Of a stretch of DNA of 64,000 nucleotides, positions 54,831 to 62,622 are shown piece after piece. Each line of letters opens with the position of its first letter. The first letter of the stretch is position 1. The translations under genes and the position numbers were made by a program. Below the pieces are notes generated by a model. The model made no database searches. It was not told the DNA's origin and was given only the letters and a program-made list of their open reading frames with translations. Source of the DNA: Devosia sediminis (GTDB taxonomy: Bacteria > Pseudomonadota > Alphaproteobacteria > Rhizobiales > Devosiaceae); assembly GCF_016411825.1 (NCBI RefSeq), contig NZ_JAEKMH010000002.1, forward strand, positions 186,001 to 250,000, written 5' to 3'.

Positions 54831-55047
54831 GCTTCCGCCCCGCTTGCCGGCGTTTCGTCAACGCCGTTCCTCTGCTGGGCAGCCGCCTTGCTGAGCTGTT
54901 TCTCACCCTCGGTGCCGACGATACGCCCGCCCCGGGCGCCAGCGAACCGCAGCCTCGAAACGCGGTTAATTTGTTTCAAACACCATGTAATCGCATCTTG
55001 TATGGTAGATATTGAAACCGCCGGGCGAACATGGCAAAACCGCTGCC

Positions 55048-56466
55048 ATGACCCAGCCAAGCCATCTCCATCCCGATCGTCTCTTCCCCGCGTCCGAGCC
55101 CGCGCAATCCATCGCGCGCGATCTTTATCCGGCGGTGAAGGACCTGCCCATCGTCAGCCCCCACGGCCACACCGATCCGTCCTGGTTCGCCCAGAACGGC
55201 CGCTTCGCCAGCCCGACGGCGCTGTTTTTGACGCCCGATCATTACGTGCTGCGCATGCTCAAGAGCCGCGGCATTTCCTATGACGCGCTGGGCATTCCCC
55301 GCAAGGATGGCAAGCCCGTCGAGGCCGACGGACGCAAGGCCTGGCGGCTCTTTGCCGACAACTATTATCTCTTTGCCGGCACGCCCTCTAAGACCTGGAT
55401 CGATCATTCGCTCCACGCCGTCTTCGGCATCACCGAGGAACTGTCCGGCGCCACCGCCGACAGCATCTATGACGCCATCGACGCCAAGCTGTCCTCGCCC
55501 GATCTCCTGCCGCGCGCAATTCTCGACAACTTCAAGGTCGAGGTCATCGCCACCACCGAGTTCGCGCTCGATCCCCTGACCCATCACCAGTCCATGCTGG
55601 AGCAGGGCCTTATCGGCCAGGTGCGCACCACCTACCGTCCTGATGACGTCTGCGACCCCAGCCGCGCCGCCATCGTCGAAAACCTGCAGAAGTTCGGCGA
55701 ACTGACCGGCGAGAATGTTTCCACCTGGTCTGGCCTCATCAATGCCCACCGAAATAGGCGCGAATATTTCCGCCGCTTCGGCGCCGTGGCCACCGACCAT
55801 GGCGTGCCCACCGCCAACACCGCCGATCTTTCGGCGCCCGAAAAGCAGGCGCTGCTCGACAAGGTCCTGGCCGGCAAGCACGACGCCAATGACGCCGAGC
55901 TCTTCCGCGCCCAGATGATGACTGAAATGGCGTTGCTCTCCGTCGAGGACGGCATGGTCATGCAACTCCATGCCGGCTCTCGCCGCAATACCGATCCGCT
56001 GCTCTTCGGCGAACGTGGTGCCGATCTGGGCGCCGACATTCCCGGCCCCACCGACTATGTCGGCGGTCTCCGTGCGCTGCTCGGCCGCTGCGGCAACGAG
56101 CCGAACCTCAAGCTCATCATGTTCGTCCTCGACGAAACCACCTATGCCCGCGAACTGGCGCCCATGGCCGGCTACTGGCCCAGCCTGCTGATCGGGCCGC
56201 CCTGGTGGTTCCACGACAGCCCGCAGGGCATCCGTCGCTATCTCGACCAGGTCGTCGAAACCGCCGGCTTTTACAACCTGGCCGGCTTCAACGACGACAC
56301 CCGCGCGCTGCTCTCGATTCCCGCCCGCCACGACGTCTGGCGCCGCGAAGTCTGCGGCTTCCTCGGGCGCTGGGTCGGCGAAAATCGCATCAGCAAGTCC
56401 ACCGCCCAGGACATCGCCGTCCACCTGAGCTACCAGGCCGCCAAGGACGCCTACAAGATCGGGTAG
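55048..56466 (+). CDS. uxaC: Uronate isomerase
   Basis: 472 residues. Converts D-glucuronate and D-galacturonate to fructuronate and tagaturonate in pectin sugar catabolism. Amidohydrolase-superfamily protein with the metal motif SPHGHTDP near residue 40, WIDHSLHAVFGI, STWSGLINAHRNRREYFRRFGA in part, and PPWWFHDSPQG and FYNLAGFNDDTRA near the end. The ATG at 55048 was chosen by family alignment; an earlier frame start adds 12 residues. Upstream, ACCAT (54982-54986) and ATGGT (55002-55006) form a spaced dyad that might be a GntR-type site, which is weak evidence. The next steps of the pathway are not in this window. Confidence 0.95.
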   Translation: MTQPSHLHPDRLFPASEPAQSIARDLYPAVKDLPIVSPHGHTDPSWFAQNGRFASPTALFLTPDHYVLRMLKSRGISYDALGIPRKDGKPVEADGRKAWRLFADNYYLFAGTPSKTWIDHSLHAVFGITEELSGATADSIYDAIDAKLSSPDLLPRAILDNFKVEVIATTEFALDPLTHHQSMLEQGLIGQVRTTYRPDDVCDPSRAAIVENLQKFGELTGENVSTWSGLINAHRNRREYFRRFGAVATDHGVPTANTADLSAPEKQALLDKVLAGKHDANDAELFRAQMMTEMALLSVEDGMVMQLHAGSRRNTDPLLFGERGADLGADIPGPTDYVGGLRALLGRCGNEPNLKLIMFVLDETTYARELAPMAGYWPSLLIGPPWWFHDSPQGIRRYLDQVVETAGFYNLAGFNDDTRALLSIPARHDVWRREVCGFLGRWVGENRISKSTAQDIAVHLSYQAAKDAYKIG

Positions 56467-56494
56467 TTCGAGGGCTGCGGGTGTTGATGCCAGT

Positions 56495-56531
56495 GTTCAT
56501 CGTCACCCTCCCCCTCAAGGGGAGGGAGGCG
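56495..56531. repeat. Palindromic repeat, family A (tandem copy 1)
   Basis: GTTCATCGTCACCCTCCCCC and the GGGGAGGGAGG arm. A near-identical start recurs 55 bases on. Confidence 0.7.
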
Positions 56532-56548
56532 CAGGCCTGATTGCCGGG

Positions 56549-56627
56549 GTTCATCGTCACCCTCCCCCTTGAGGGGAGGGTAGCAAAGCTAGGCCGGAAG
56601 GCCGTAGCGGCGCTGGGGAGGGGTGTC
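56549..56627. repeat. Palindromic repeat, family A (tandem copy 2, long form)
   Basis: GTTCATCGTCACCCTCCCCC, loop, GGGGAGGGTAGCAAAGCTAG, GCCGGAAGGCCGTAGC, then CTGGGGAGGGGTGTC. The dyad and tail match the copies at 34.2 and 58.6 kb. Confidence 0.75.
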
Positions 56628-56727
56628 GGCGTCTCCCGAACTCCACCCCCGCCTCACTTTCATCACCTTCTCGCGCGACCTGCACAGTGCCGTCGAATCG
56701 CTCGCCCGCTTCTGCTCTAATGGCGCC

Positions 56728-57579
56728 ATGATGAATCAGTCTCCCGTCGAAACGGCGCTCAGCCGCGCTTTGATCCGCTGGTCGCTGACCAAGTCCACGC
56801 CGGTGGCCGAAACGCCGCGTAGCTGGATTTTCCGCGTCGAGCAGAATGGCCGCAACCACGCCGCCCTCAAAATCCTCAAGCCCGTTGTGGCCGAGGAAGA
56901 GGGCAGGGGCTCCCGTCTCCTGCAATGGTATGCCGGCGATGGCGCCGCGACTGTCTTCGACATTCACGGCAATACCATCTTCATGGAATGGCTCGATGGC
57001 GGCACCCTGGGCGATGCCGCCCGCGCCGGCCGCGACGACGAGGCCACCATCGCCATTGCCACCCTCGTCGGCCAATTGCATCGCCCGCGCGATGGCGACC
57101 TGCCGGAACTGCAGCCATTGCGTGAGCGCTTCGAGCCTCTGTTCAAGTCCGACGTGCGGACCTGGCCACATACCGCGCGCGACCTTTATGCGCGGTCCAG
57201 CGGCATTGCCCTGCGGCTCTTTGATCGCCCGACCGCGCTGGTGCCGCTTCATGGCGACCTCCATCACGACAATATCCTGTCCTCAGGACGTGGCTGGCTC
57301 GCCATTGACCCCAAGGGTGTCCTGGGCGATCCGGCCTACGAACTCGCCAATGTCTTCATCAATCCCATCAATGCCGACAACATGGCGGCCGATCCGCAGC
57401 GCATCGCTGCCCGTGCCGACATCCTCTCCCAGCGCCTCGGCTATCCGCGCAAGCGCATCCTGGGTTGGGCCTGCGCCCACGCGGCTCTGTCCGCGTCCTG
57501 GGACCTGGCCGAGGGGCAGCCGATCACCGGCATTTTGGCATGCCTCCCAAATCTTCTCAGCGCATACGATCAGGCCTGA
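56728..57579 (+). CDS. Aminoglycoside/hydroxyurea resistance kinase-like, APH(6) type
   Basis: 283 residues from ATG 56728 (or the next codon, also ATG). APH(6)/StrB-like kinase: SWIFRVEQNGRNHAALKIL for the N-lobe lysine, FMEWLDGGTLGDAAR hinge, VPLHGDLHHDNILSSGRGWL catalytic loop and AIDPKGVLGDPAYELANVF for the metal Asp. Clinical members phosphorylate streptomycin; chromosomal relatives in soil bacteria often have unknown substrates. It follows the repeats and is only five bases from the CAP-domain gene. Confidence 0.86.
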   Translation: MMNQSPVETALSRALIRWSLTKSTPVAETPRSWIFRVEQNGRNHAALKILKPVVAEEEGRGSRLLQWYAGDGAATVFDIHGNTIFMEWLDGGTLGDAARAGRDDEATIAIATLVGQLHRPRDGDLPELQPLRERFEPLFKSDVRTWPHTARDLYARSSGIALRLFDRPTALVPLHGDLHHDNILSSGRGWLAIDPKGVLGDPAYELANVFINPINADNMAADPQRIAARADILSQRLGYPRKRILGWACAHAALSASWDLAEGQPITGILACLPNLLSAYDQA

Positions 57580-57584
57580 CACCC

Positions 57585-58088
57585 ATGCCCAACCTTTCCC
57601 GCCGCGCCGTCATTATCCTGGGCACGGCTTCGCTGGTCTCGGCCTGTGCCGCCACCATTCCACCGCTGCCGGCAAAGGTGTCCGACCGCCCCGAGGACCT
57701 GACGCGCGAGCAGATCGTCGCCACCATCAACCAGGTGCGTCGCGCCAATGGCGCCGGCCCCTGGACCTATAATCCGTCGCTGGAAACCGCCGCCCGCTCG
57801 CAGGCCCGGCTGATGGCCAGCCAGGACAAATTGAGCCACGATCTCGGCGTCACCCTGCGCCAGCGCGTTACCGAGGCGGGATATCTGCTCGCCGTGGGCG
57901 AAAATGTCGCCAAGGGCTACAAGACCCTCCCGGCCACCATCGAAGGATGGCTGGCGTCGTCAGGCCATCGCAACACACTGCTCTCCACCCGCTTCACCGA
58001 ATTCGGCCTCGCCTTCGCTCGCACCAATTCCGGCAAGATGTACTGGGCCCTGATTGCTGGCGGACCATACGAAGCTTGGAAGGTCTGA
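57585..58088 (+). CDS. CAP/SCP domain lipoprotein
   Basis: 167 residues with a lipoprotein signal (lipobox LVSAC). The CAP domain runs from about residue 40: QIVATINQVRRANGAGPW, SLETAARSQARLMASQDKLSH, GENVAKG, and SSGHRNTLLSTRFTEFGLAF. Extracytoplasmic CAP proteins bind lipids or have unknown roles. It is on the same strand and likely cotranscribed with the StrB-like kinase. Confidence 0.9.
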   Translation: MPNLSRRAVIILGTASLVSACAATIPPLPAKVSDRPEDLTREQIVATINQVRRANGAGPWTYNPSLETAARSQARLMASQDKLSHDLGVTLRQRVTEAGYLLAVGENVAKGYKTLPATIEGWLASSGHRNTLLSTRFTEFGLAFARTNSGKMYWALIAGGPYEAWKV

Positions 58089-58118
58089 GGATAGCATCCG
58101 TTAGCGCACGTCGCCGGT

Positions 58119-58183
58119 GTTCATCGTCTCCCTCCCCCCTGTGGGGAGGGATCAAGGGTGGGGGAGGGATCAAGGGTGGGGGT
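58119..58183. repeat. Family A repeat, left inverted end of the DUF559 cassette
   Basis: TTCATCGTCTCCCTCCCCCC, then GTGGGGAGGGATCAAGGGTG. The unit AGGGATCAAGGGTGGGG occurs twice (58148-58164 and 58166-58182) with an 18-base period. A near-identical inverted copy lies at the other end of the DUF559 gene. It contains the last codons of that gene. Confidence 0.75.
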
Positions 58184-58534
58184 GCGATACGAGGGGGACC
58201 TTTCATCGAGTTCCAGCAAGATTTTGGTCATGACGCCTTCGAGGTTGCGCATGACATCAGAATTCAGCACGCGGACGACGCGAAAGCCGTCCGCTGCAAT
58301 CCTGGCATCGCGCGCCGCATCCCTCATTTCAGCCCCGGCGACAAAATGGGTTTCACCATCGACCTCAATGACCAGCTTTGAACGGTGGCAGGCGAAATCG
58401 GCATAGTAGGGTCCAATCGGCACCTGCCGACGAACGTGGTGACCCAGCGCACGCAACTGCCTCAACGCAGCCCAAAGCCTCGCTTCCGGCGCGCTCATCG
58501 CCTTGCGCAACTGCCGTGCCCGCTGGACGCTCAT
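58121..58534 (-). CDS. DUF559 endonuclease-like protein
   Basis: 137 residues from MSVQRARQLRKAMSAPEARL. The domain of the Vsr/PD-(D/E)XK type is complete: APEARLWAALRQLRALGHHVRRQVP, PYYADFACHRSKLVIEVDGETH (the D...ExD/GE nuclease core) and DAARDARIAADGFRVVRVLNSDV. The last about 20 residues (TLDPSPTLDPSPQGGGRR) are encoded by the flanking repeat and are not part of the domain. Both ends of the gene are framed by the same repeat in opposite orientation. Function in repair or element movement is unknown. Confidence 0.85.
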   Translation of the reverse strand: MSVQRARQLRKAMSAPEARLWAALRQLRALGHHVRRQVPIGPYYADFACHRSKLVIEVDGETHFVAGAEMRDAARDARIAADGFRVVRVLNSDVMRNLEGVMTKILLELDERSPSYRTPTLDPSPTLDPSPQGGGRR

Positions 58535-58574
58535 ACCCCCACCCTCGATCCCTCCCCACAAGGGGGAGGGAGGC
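58535..58574. repeat. Family A repeat, right inverted end of the DUF559 cassette
   Basis: TACCCCCACCCTCGATCCCT and CCCCACAAGGGGGAGGGAGG. Its reverse complement matches the left end over about 36 bases with about two differences. It sits directly upstream of the DUF559 start. Confidence 0.75.
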
Positions 58575-58623
58575 GTGGTTGATATCCCTCAGCAAACTGA
58601 CCTATCGAATGCCTGGATGCAAT

Positions 58624-58700
58624 TGTTCATCCCTCCCTCCCCTTTGTGGGGAGGGTATCGTAGCTAGGCCGGAGGCCGTAGCAAAGATGGGTGGGGGTGT
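58624..58700. repeat. Palindromic repeat, family A (long form)
   Basis: TTCATCCCTCCCTCCCCTTT, then GGGGAGGGTATCGTAGCTAG, GCCGGAGGCCGTAGCAAAG and GGGTGGGGGTGT. It abuts the end of tlyA. Confidence 0.75.
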
Positions 58701-58717
58701 TGGCGCTAGGGCGAACG

Positions 58718-59449
58718 CTAGCGCCCAAACACCAGCACCGTCTCCACATTCCCGTCGCCCCCGGCAATCGGCGACGTCACACGGGTCCGCAGCGCAAAGC
58801 CCGCGCTTTCGACAAAAGCCAAGACCTCGCCCAGCGCCCGCTCGCTTGCCGCGGCATCCCGCACGATCCCGCCGCTCCCGACAAAATCGCGCCCCACTTC
58901 GAACTGCGGCTTGAACAGGATGACCGCTATCGCCGCCGGCCCGCACAGTCCCAGCGGCGCCGCCAGCACCTTGGTCACCGAGACAAAGCTGACATCGGAT
59001 ACCAGGAGGTCGATCACATCGGGGATGGTCTCGCGAGCCAGTTCCCGCGCGTTGAGACCCTCGAGGCTCACCACCCGCGCATCGCCCCTGAGGCTTTCAT
59101 GCAGTTGGTCATGCCCCACATCTACGGCAAACACCTTTGCCGCCCCGCGCTCCAGCAGCACCTGAGTAAAGCCGCCGGTGGACGAACCCACATCAAGGCA
59201 GGTGCGGCCCGCGACATCGATCCCGCCCGCATCGAGCCCGGCAATCAGCTTCAGCGCCGCGCGCGAAACATAGCCGGCAGCGGGATCGTCCACGGTCAAA
59301 ACATCGCCGTCATCGACCATCTGGTTGGGCTTTTTCGCCGCCGCGCCATTCACCGACACGGTGCCGCGCAGGATTGCATCGCGCGCCCTGGCCCGGCTGG
59401 GCATCAGCCCGCGCTCTTCGAGTGCCAGGTCGAGCCGGGTCCGGCTCAC
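58718..59449 (-). CDS. tlyA: TlyA family rRNA (cytidine-2'-O)-methyltransferase
   Basis: 243 residues from a GTG. An N-terminal S4 RNA-binding domain (SRTRLDLALEERGLMPSRARARDAILRG) precedes a FtsJ-like methyltransferase with the SAM loop CLDVGSSTGGFTQVLLE and the K-D-K-E type residues (DLLVSDVSFVSVTKV, FKPQFEVG). It methylates 2'-OH of cytidine in 16S and/or 23S rRNA; in mycobacteria it sets capreomycin sensitivity. The start overlaps the SCO gene stop by GTGA. Confidence 0.93.
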   Translation of the reverse strand: MSRTRLDLALEERGLMPSRARARDAILRGTVSVNGAAAKKPNQMVDDGDVLTVDDPAAGYVSRAALKLIAGLDAGGIDVAGRTCLDVGSSTGGFTQVLLERGAAKVFAVDVGHDQLHESLRGDARVVSLEGLNARELARETIPDVIDLLVSDVSFVSVTKVLAAPLGLCGPAAIAVILFKPQFEVGRDFVGSGGIVRDAAASERALGEVLAFVESAGFALRTRVTSPIAGGDGNVETVLVFGR

Positions 59450-60045
59450 CTCTTGACGAGCCGTTCGATCTTGGCCAGCGCCGTATCGCTCGCCTCTTCA
59501 TAGGCAATGGTGCCCTCGAACGTGCCGTCGTCGTCGATCAGGAAGGTCAGCGCGGTGTGGTCGACGAGATAAAACTCGCTTTCCACGTCGCCCGACTTTT
59601 CCGAGAATACGCCAAAGGCCGCCTTGGCCTTCTCGGTTTCCTCGGTATTGCCGACGAGCCCGATGACACTGGGGTCAAAGCCCTCGACATAGTCCCGAAC
59701 CATCTCCGCCGTGTCGCGCTCCGGGTCGACGGTTACGAAGATGATCCTGAGGTCCTCCTCGGTCAGCCCCAGTTGCGCGCGCCAGGCGGTGGTTTCGGCC
59801 AGCGTCGTCGGGCACACATCCGGGCAGAACGTGTAGCCGAAGAAGATAAGGCTCGGCGTACCGCGCAGGTCATCCTGGGTGAATGTGCCACCCTTGGTCG
59901 AGGCCAGGGCGAACTGCTGGCCCGTCACGCCCAGCGGACGCTCGGGCGGCCGAAACATGTAAAGCGCCGTCGCGCCGATGGCCGCCACGGCCACCAGCAC
60001 CCACAGCACGATGCGGAAGTTGCGCAGGGTATTGTTCGTGGTCAT
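59446..60045 (-). CDS. SCO1/SenC family copper chaperone (third copy)
   Basis: 199 residues with an N-terminal anchor helix (IVLWVLVAVAAIGATALYMF) and a periplasmic thioredoxin fold. Copper ligands C74 and C78 (CPDVCP) and H163 (LVDHTAL) are present. Unlike the two copies in the copper operon, this lies in a housekeeping cluster beside xseB and tlyA, so it may be the general aa3-oxidase chaperone. Confidence 0.92.
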   Translation of the reverse strand: MTTNNTLRNFRIVLWVLVAVAAIGATALYMFRPPERPLGVTGQQFALASTKGGTFTQDDLRGTPSLIFFGYTFCPDVCPTTLAETTAWRAQLGLTEEDLRIIFVTVDPERDTAEMVRDYVEGFDPSVIGLVGNTEETEKAKAAFGVFSEKSGDVESEFYLVDHTALTFLIDDDGTFEGTIAYEEASDTALAKIERLVKR

Positions 60046-60048
60046 GGA

Positions 60049-60300
60049 TCAGTTCGCGTCGAGCGGCTCGGTACCCACGGCCTTGCCGTCGCGGTTGAGC
60101 GTGATCTTTTCGATCCGCGCCTCGGCAGTCTTGAGCAGGGTTTCGCAATGCGCCTTGAGCGCTTCGCCGCGCTCATAGATGGCGATGGATTCGGCCAGCG
60201 GCGCGCGGCCGCTTTCGAGCTTCTGGACGATCTGCTCGAGCTGTTCCAGCGCCGCTTCGAAGCTTAGCGATTTCACATCGTCATATGCAGTGTCGACCAT
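60049..60300 (-). CDS. xseB: Exodeoxyribonuclease VII small subunit
   Basis: 83 residues from [20 protein letters not shown]; an ATG eight codons upstream (60324) is an alternative. The XseB pattern is clear: [40 protein letters not shown] and [12 protein letters not shown]. Helical coiled protein that assembles with XseA. Its partner xseA is not in this window, as is usual in alphaproteobacteria. It follows the histone-deacetylase-family gene closely. Confidence 0.93.
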   Translation of the reverse strand: MVDTAYDDVKSLSFEAALEQLEQIVQKLESGRAPLAESIAIYERGEALKAHCETLLKTAEARIEKITLNRDGKAVGTEPLDAN

Positions 60301-60329
60301 TCGTTCCGCCCGTTCAGAATACATTCACT

Positions 60330-61256
60330 TTAGCGACCCTGGAGGGTGGCCAGGTGTTGGCGCACGCCCCCGGCGAGGCCCTTGAGGTCATAGCCACCTT
60401 CGAGCAGCGACACAATCCGGTTGCCGCAGCGTCGTCCGGCGACCTCCATCAACTTTCCCGTGACCCAGCGGAAATCCTCGTCCACCCATTCGAGCTGCGC
60501 CAGCGGATCGCGGATATGGGCGTCGAATCCGGCGGAGATCAGGAGGAGGTCCGGCGCGAAATTATCAAGCGCCGGCAGGATGATACGGTCATAGGCCTCG
60601 CGCATGGCCTCCCCGCCCGAATGGCTCGGCAGCGCCGCGTTGACGATATTGCCGACCCCGGTGTCGTGCGGGTGACCCGTTCCGGGATAGAGCGGCATCT
60701 GGTGGCTCGAGGCATAAAAGACGCTCGGATCGTCCTTGAAGATGTCCTGCGTGCCATTGCCGTGATGCACGTCGAAATCGACGATCGCCACCCGCTCCGC
60801 CCCATATTTCCGCTGCGCTTCCCGCGCCGCGATGGCCACCGTATTGATGAGGCAAAACCCCATGGGCGTTGAGATTTCCGCGTGGTGACCCGGCGGCCTG
60901 ATGGCGCAGAAGGCGTTCTCCACCTCGCCCAGCAGCACCGCATCGAGCCCCATCAGCGCACCACCCAGCCCGGTGGCGATGGCATCCATCGACCCGTCCG
61001 AAATATAGGTATCGGCATCGAGCTGGCCGATCCCCTCGGCCGGCCGCGCATCGCGCAGCCGCCCGAGATAGGCGCCGTCATGCACGAGTTCGGCCAGCAT
61101 CAGATCGGCATAGGGTGCGTTGCGGCGTAGCAATCCGGCAAATTCCGGACCGGCCAGCGCCTCCTCGACCGCGCGGATGCGATCGGCCCGCTCCGGGTGA
61201 CCCTGCGGGGTGGCGTGATCGGCAAAATTGGGCTGGCTGACCAGAAGCGTCGTCAC
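60330..61256 (-). CDS. Histone deacetylase family protein (acetoin utilisation/APAH type)
   Basis: 308 residues from a GTG. Zinc amidohydrolase with the family motifs IRPPGHHAE, GFCLINTVAIAA, VDFDVHHGNGTQDIF, YPGTGHPHDTGVG and SAGFDAHIRDPLA. Known members deacetylate polyamines or small acetylated molecules; the substrate here is unknown. Neighbouring xseB is typical for Hyphomicrobiales. Confidence 0.93.
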   Translation of the reverse strand: MTTLLVSQPNFADHATPQGHPERADRIRAVEEALAGPEFAGLLRRNAPYADLMLAELVHDGAYLGRLRDARPAEGIGQLDADTYISDGSMDAIATGLGGALMGLDAVLLGEVENAFCAIRPPGHHAEISTPMGFCLINTVAIAAREAQRKYGAERVAIVDFDVHHGNGTQDIFKDDPSVFYASSHQMPLYPGTGHPHDTGVGNIVNAALPSHSGGEAMREAYDRIILPALDNFAPDLLLISAGFDAHIRDPLAQLEWVDEDFRWVTGKLMEVAGRRCGNRIVSLLEGGYDLKGLAGGVRQHLATLQGR

Positions 61257-61333
61257 GAGGGCTCTCCATACGGCACCGCGCCAGGCGTCCTCCCGTCTTG
61301 ACGCGGGCAGGGCCTCTTGTCAAACACCGCCCC

Positions 61334-62272
61334 ATGACCGAGCCCGACCCCAAAGCCATTGCCGAAGCCGCAGCGCTGCTGCGCGCGGGAAAGCTTTGCG
61401 CGTTTCCCACCGAGACCGTCTATGGTCTCGGTGCCGATGCCACCAATGCCGATGCGGTGCTTTCGATTTACGAAACCAAGGGCCGCCCGCGTTTCAATCC
61501 GCTGATCGTCCACTGCGCGGACCTGGCGATGGCCGAGCGCTATGCGCTGTTCTCGCCGCTGGCCCGGCAACTGGCCGAGGCATTCTGGCCCGGTCCCCTG
61601 AGCCTCGTCCTGCCGCTGCGGGCCGGGCATGGCCTCTCTGACATCGTCACCGCAGGCCTCGACACGGTAGCGCTGCGCGTGCCGGATCACCCCGTGGCTC
61701 TCGCGCTGCTGCGCGCCGCCGATCGGCCACTGGCCGCGCCATCGGCCAACCCGTCCGGAAAGCTTTCGCCCACCAGCGCCGAGCAGGTGCGCAAGGGCTT
61801 TGCCGGTCGCGTGACGGTCCTTGATGGCGGGCCCAGCCAGCGCGGCGTCGAATCCACAATTCTTGCGGTCGACGGCGAGCGGCTGATCCAGTTGCGCGCC
61901 GGTGCCCTGGCATTGGACGAAATCGAGCAGCGCCTCGGCCGCCCGGTCGAGCGCGCGAAAAAGGGCGCGGCAATTTCCGCGCCCGGCATGATGCTGAGCC
62001 ATTATGCGCCCGACGCTGCCCTGCGCCTCGATGCGATGCCGCAGCCGGGCGAGGCTTTCCTCGCCTTCGGCCCGACCCCGCTTTTCTCTGGCACCATGCG
62101 CAATCTCTCGCCTACCGGCGATCTCCACGAAGCCGCGTGCAATCTCTTCGCCATGCTGCACGAACTCGATGCGTCAGGCGCTACCGCCATCGCCGTCGCG
62201 CCCATCCCGCAAACGGGTTTGGGCGAAGCCATCAACGACCGCCTGCAACGCGCCGCCGCGCCGCGAAGCTAA
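61334..62272 (+). CDS. tsaC: L-threonylcarbamoyladenylate synthase, Sua5 type
   Basis: 312 residues. The first 200 are the YrdC/TsaC domain (LRAGKLCAFPTETVYGLGADATN, KGRPRFNPLIVH, APSANPSGKLSPT and GVESTI), and the rest is a Sua5 C-terminal domain (PGMMLSHYAPDAALRLD). It makes threonylcarbamoyl-AMP for the t6A modification at A37 of ANN-decoding tRNAs. Its end overlaps the convergent membrane-protein gene by four bases. Confidence 0.95.
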   Translation: MTEPDPKAIAEAAALLRAGKLCAFPTETVYGLGADATNADAVLSIYETKGRPRFNPLIVHCADLAMAERYALFSPLARQLAEAFWPGPLSLVLPLRAGHGLSDIVTAGLDTVALRVPDHPVALALLRAADRPLAAPSANPSGKLSPTSAEQVRKGFAGRVTVLDGGPSQRGVESTILAVDGERLIQLRAGALALDEIEQRLGRPVERAKKGAAISAPGMMLSHYAPDAALRLDAMPQPGEAFLAFGPTPLFSGTMRNLSPTGDLHEAACNLFAMLHELDASGATAIAVAPIPQTGLGEAINDRLQRAAAPRS

Positions 62273-62601
62273 AAGGTCTGCGCCAGCATGAAGGCCAGCG
62301 CCCAGAGATAGACCCCAATCGCAACCCAGCCTGTCGCTTCCAGCCATCCTGCCTCGGGCCGCAGCCACTGCCGCAGCCATACGGCCAGCGGCAGAGCCGG
62401 CGGCACGACCATGGTCATCCAGATCGCCATAGGCCAGGCCCGGTCGCCCTCGATGAGGCTCCCCTGCGGCAGGCCGCGGAGCGCCTCGGCAACCGGCGCG
62501 GTGACCAGCGCGTAGATTGCGCCCGGCAGGCCCAGCAGGGCCATGCCGCCGACGATCAGGATCACCGCGACGATCACGGATACCCAGAAGGCGCGACCCA
62601 T
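62269..62601 (-). CDS. Small membrane protein, hypothetical
   Basis: 110 residues with three predicted helices (FWVSVIVAVILIVGGMALLG, AIWMTMVVPPALPLAVWL, WVAIGVYLWALAFMLAQ). No known domain or catalytic motif. It lies 21 bases after the dnaJ-family gene on the same strand and could be cotranscribed with it. Confidence 0.7.
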   Translation of the reverse strand: MGRAFWVSVIVAVILIVGGMALLGLPGAIYALVTAPVAEALRGLPQGSLIEGDRAWPMAIWMTMVVPPALPLAVWLRQWLRPEAGWLEATGWVAIGVYLWALAFMLAQTF

Positions 62602-62622
62602 CAGCAGCGCTCCATCTGGCCG

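Noticed and set aside
54982-55006. ACCAT...ATGGT dyad upstream of uxaC as a firm operator
   Set aside because: Arms of five bases with a 15-base gap are too weak to call; mentioned only under uxaC.
56495-58700. CRISPR array in the repeat-rich gaps
   Set aside because: Copies are palindromic, irregularly spaced, in both orientations and not separated by uniform spacers; no cas genes.
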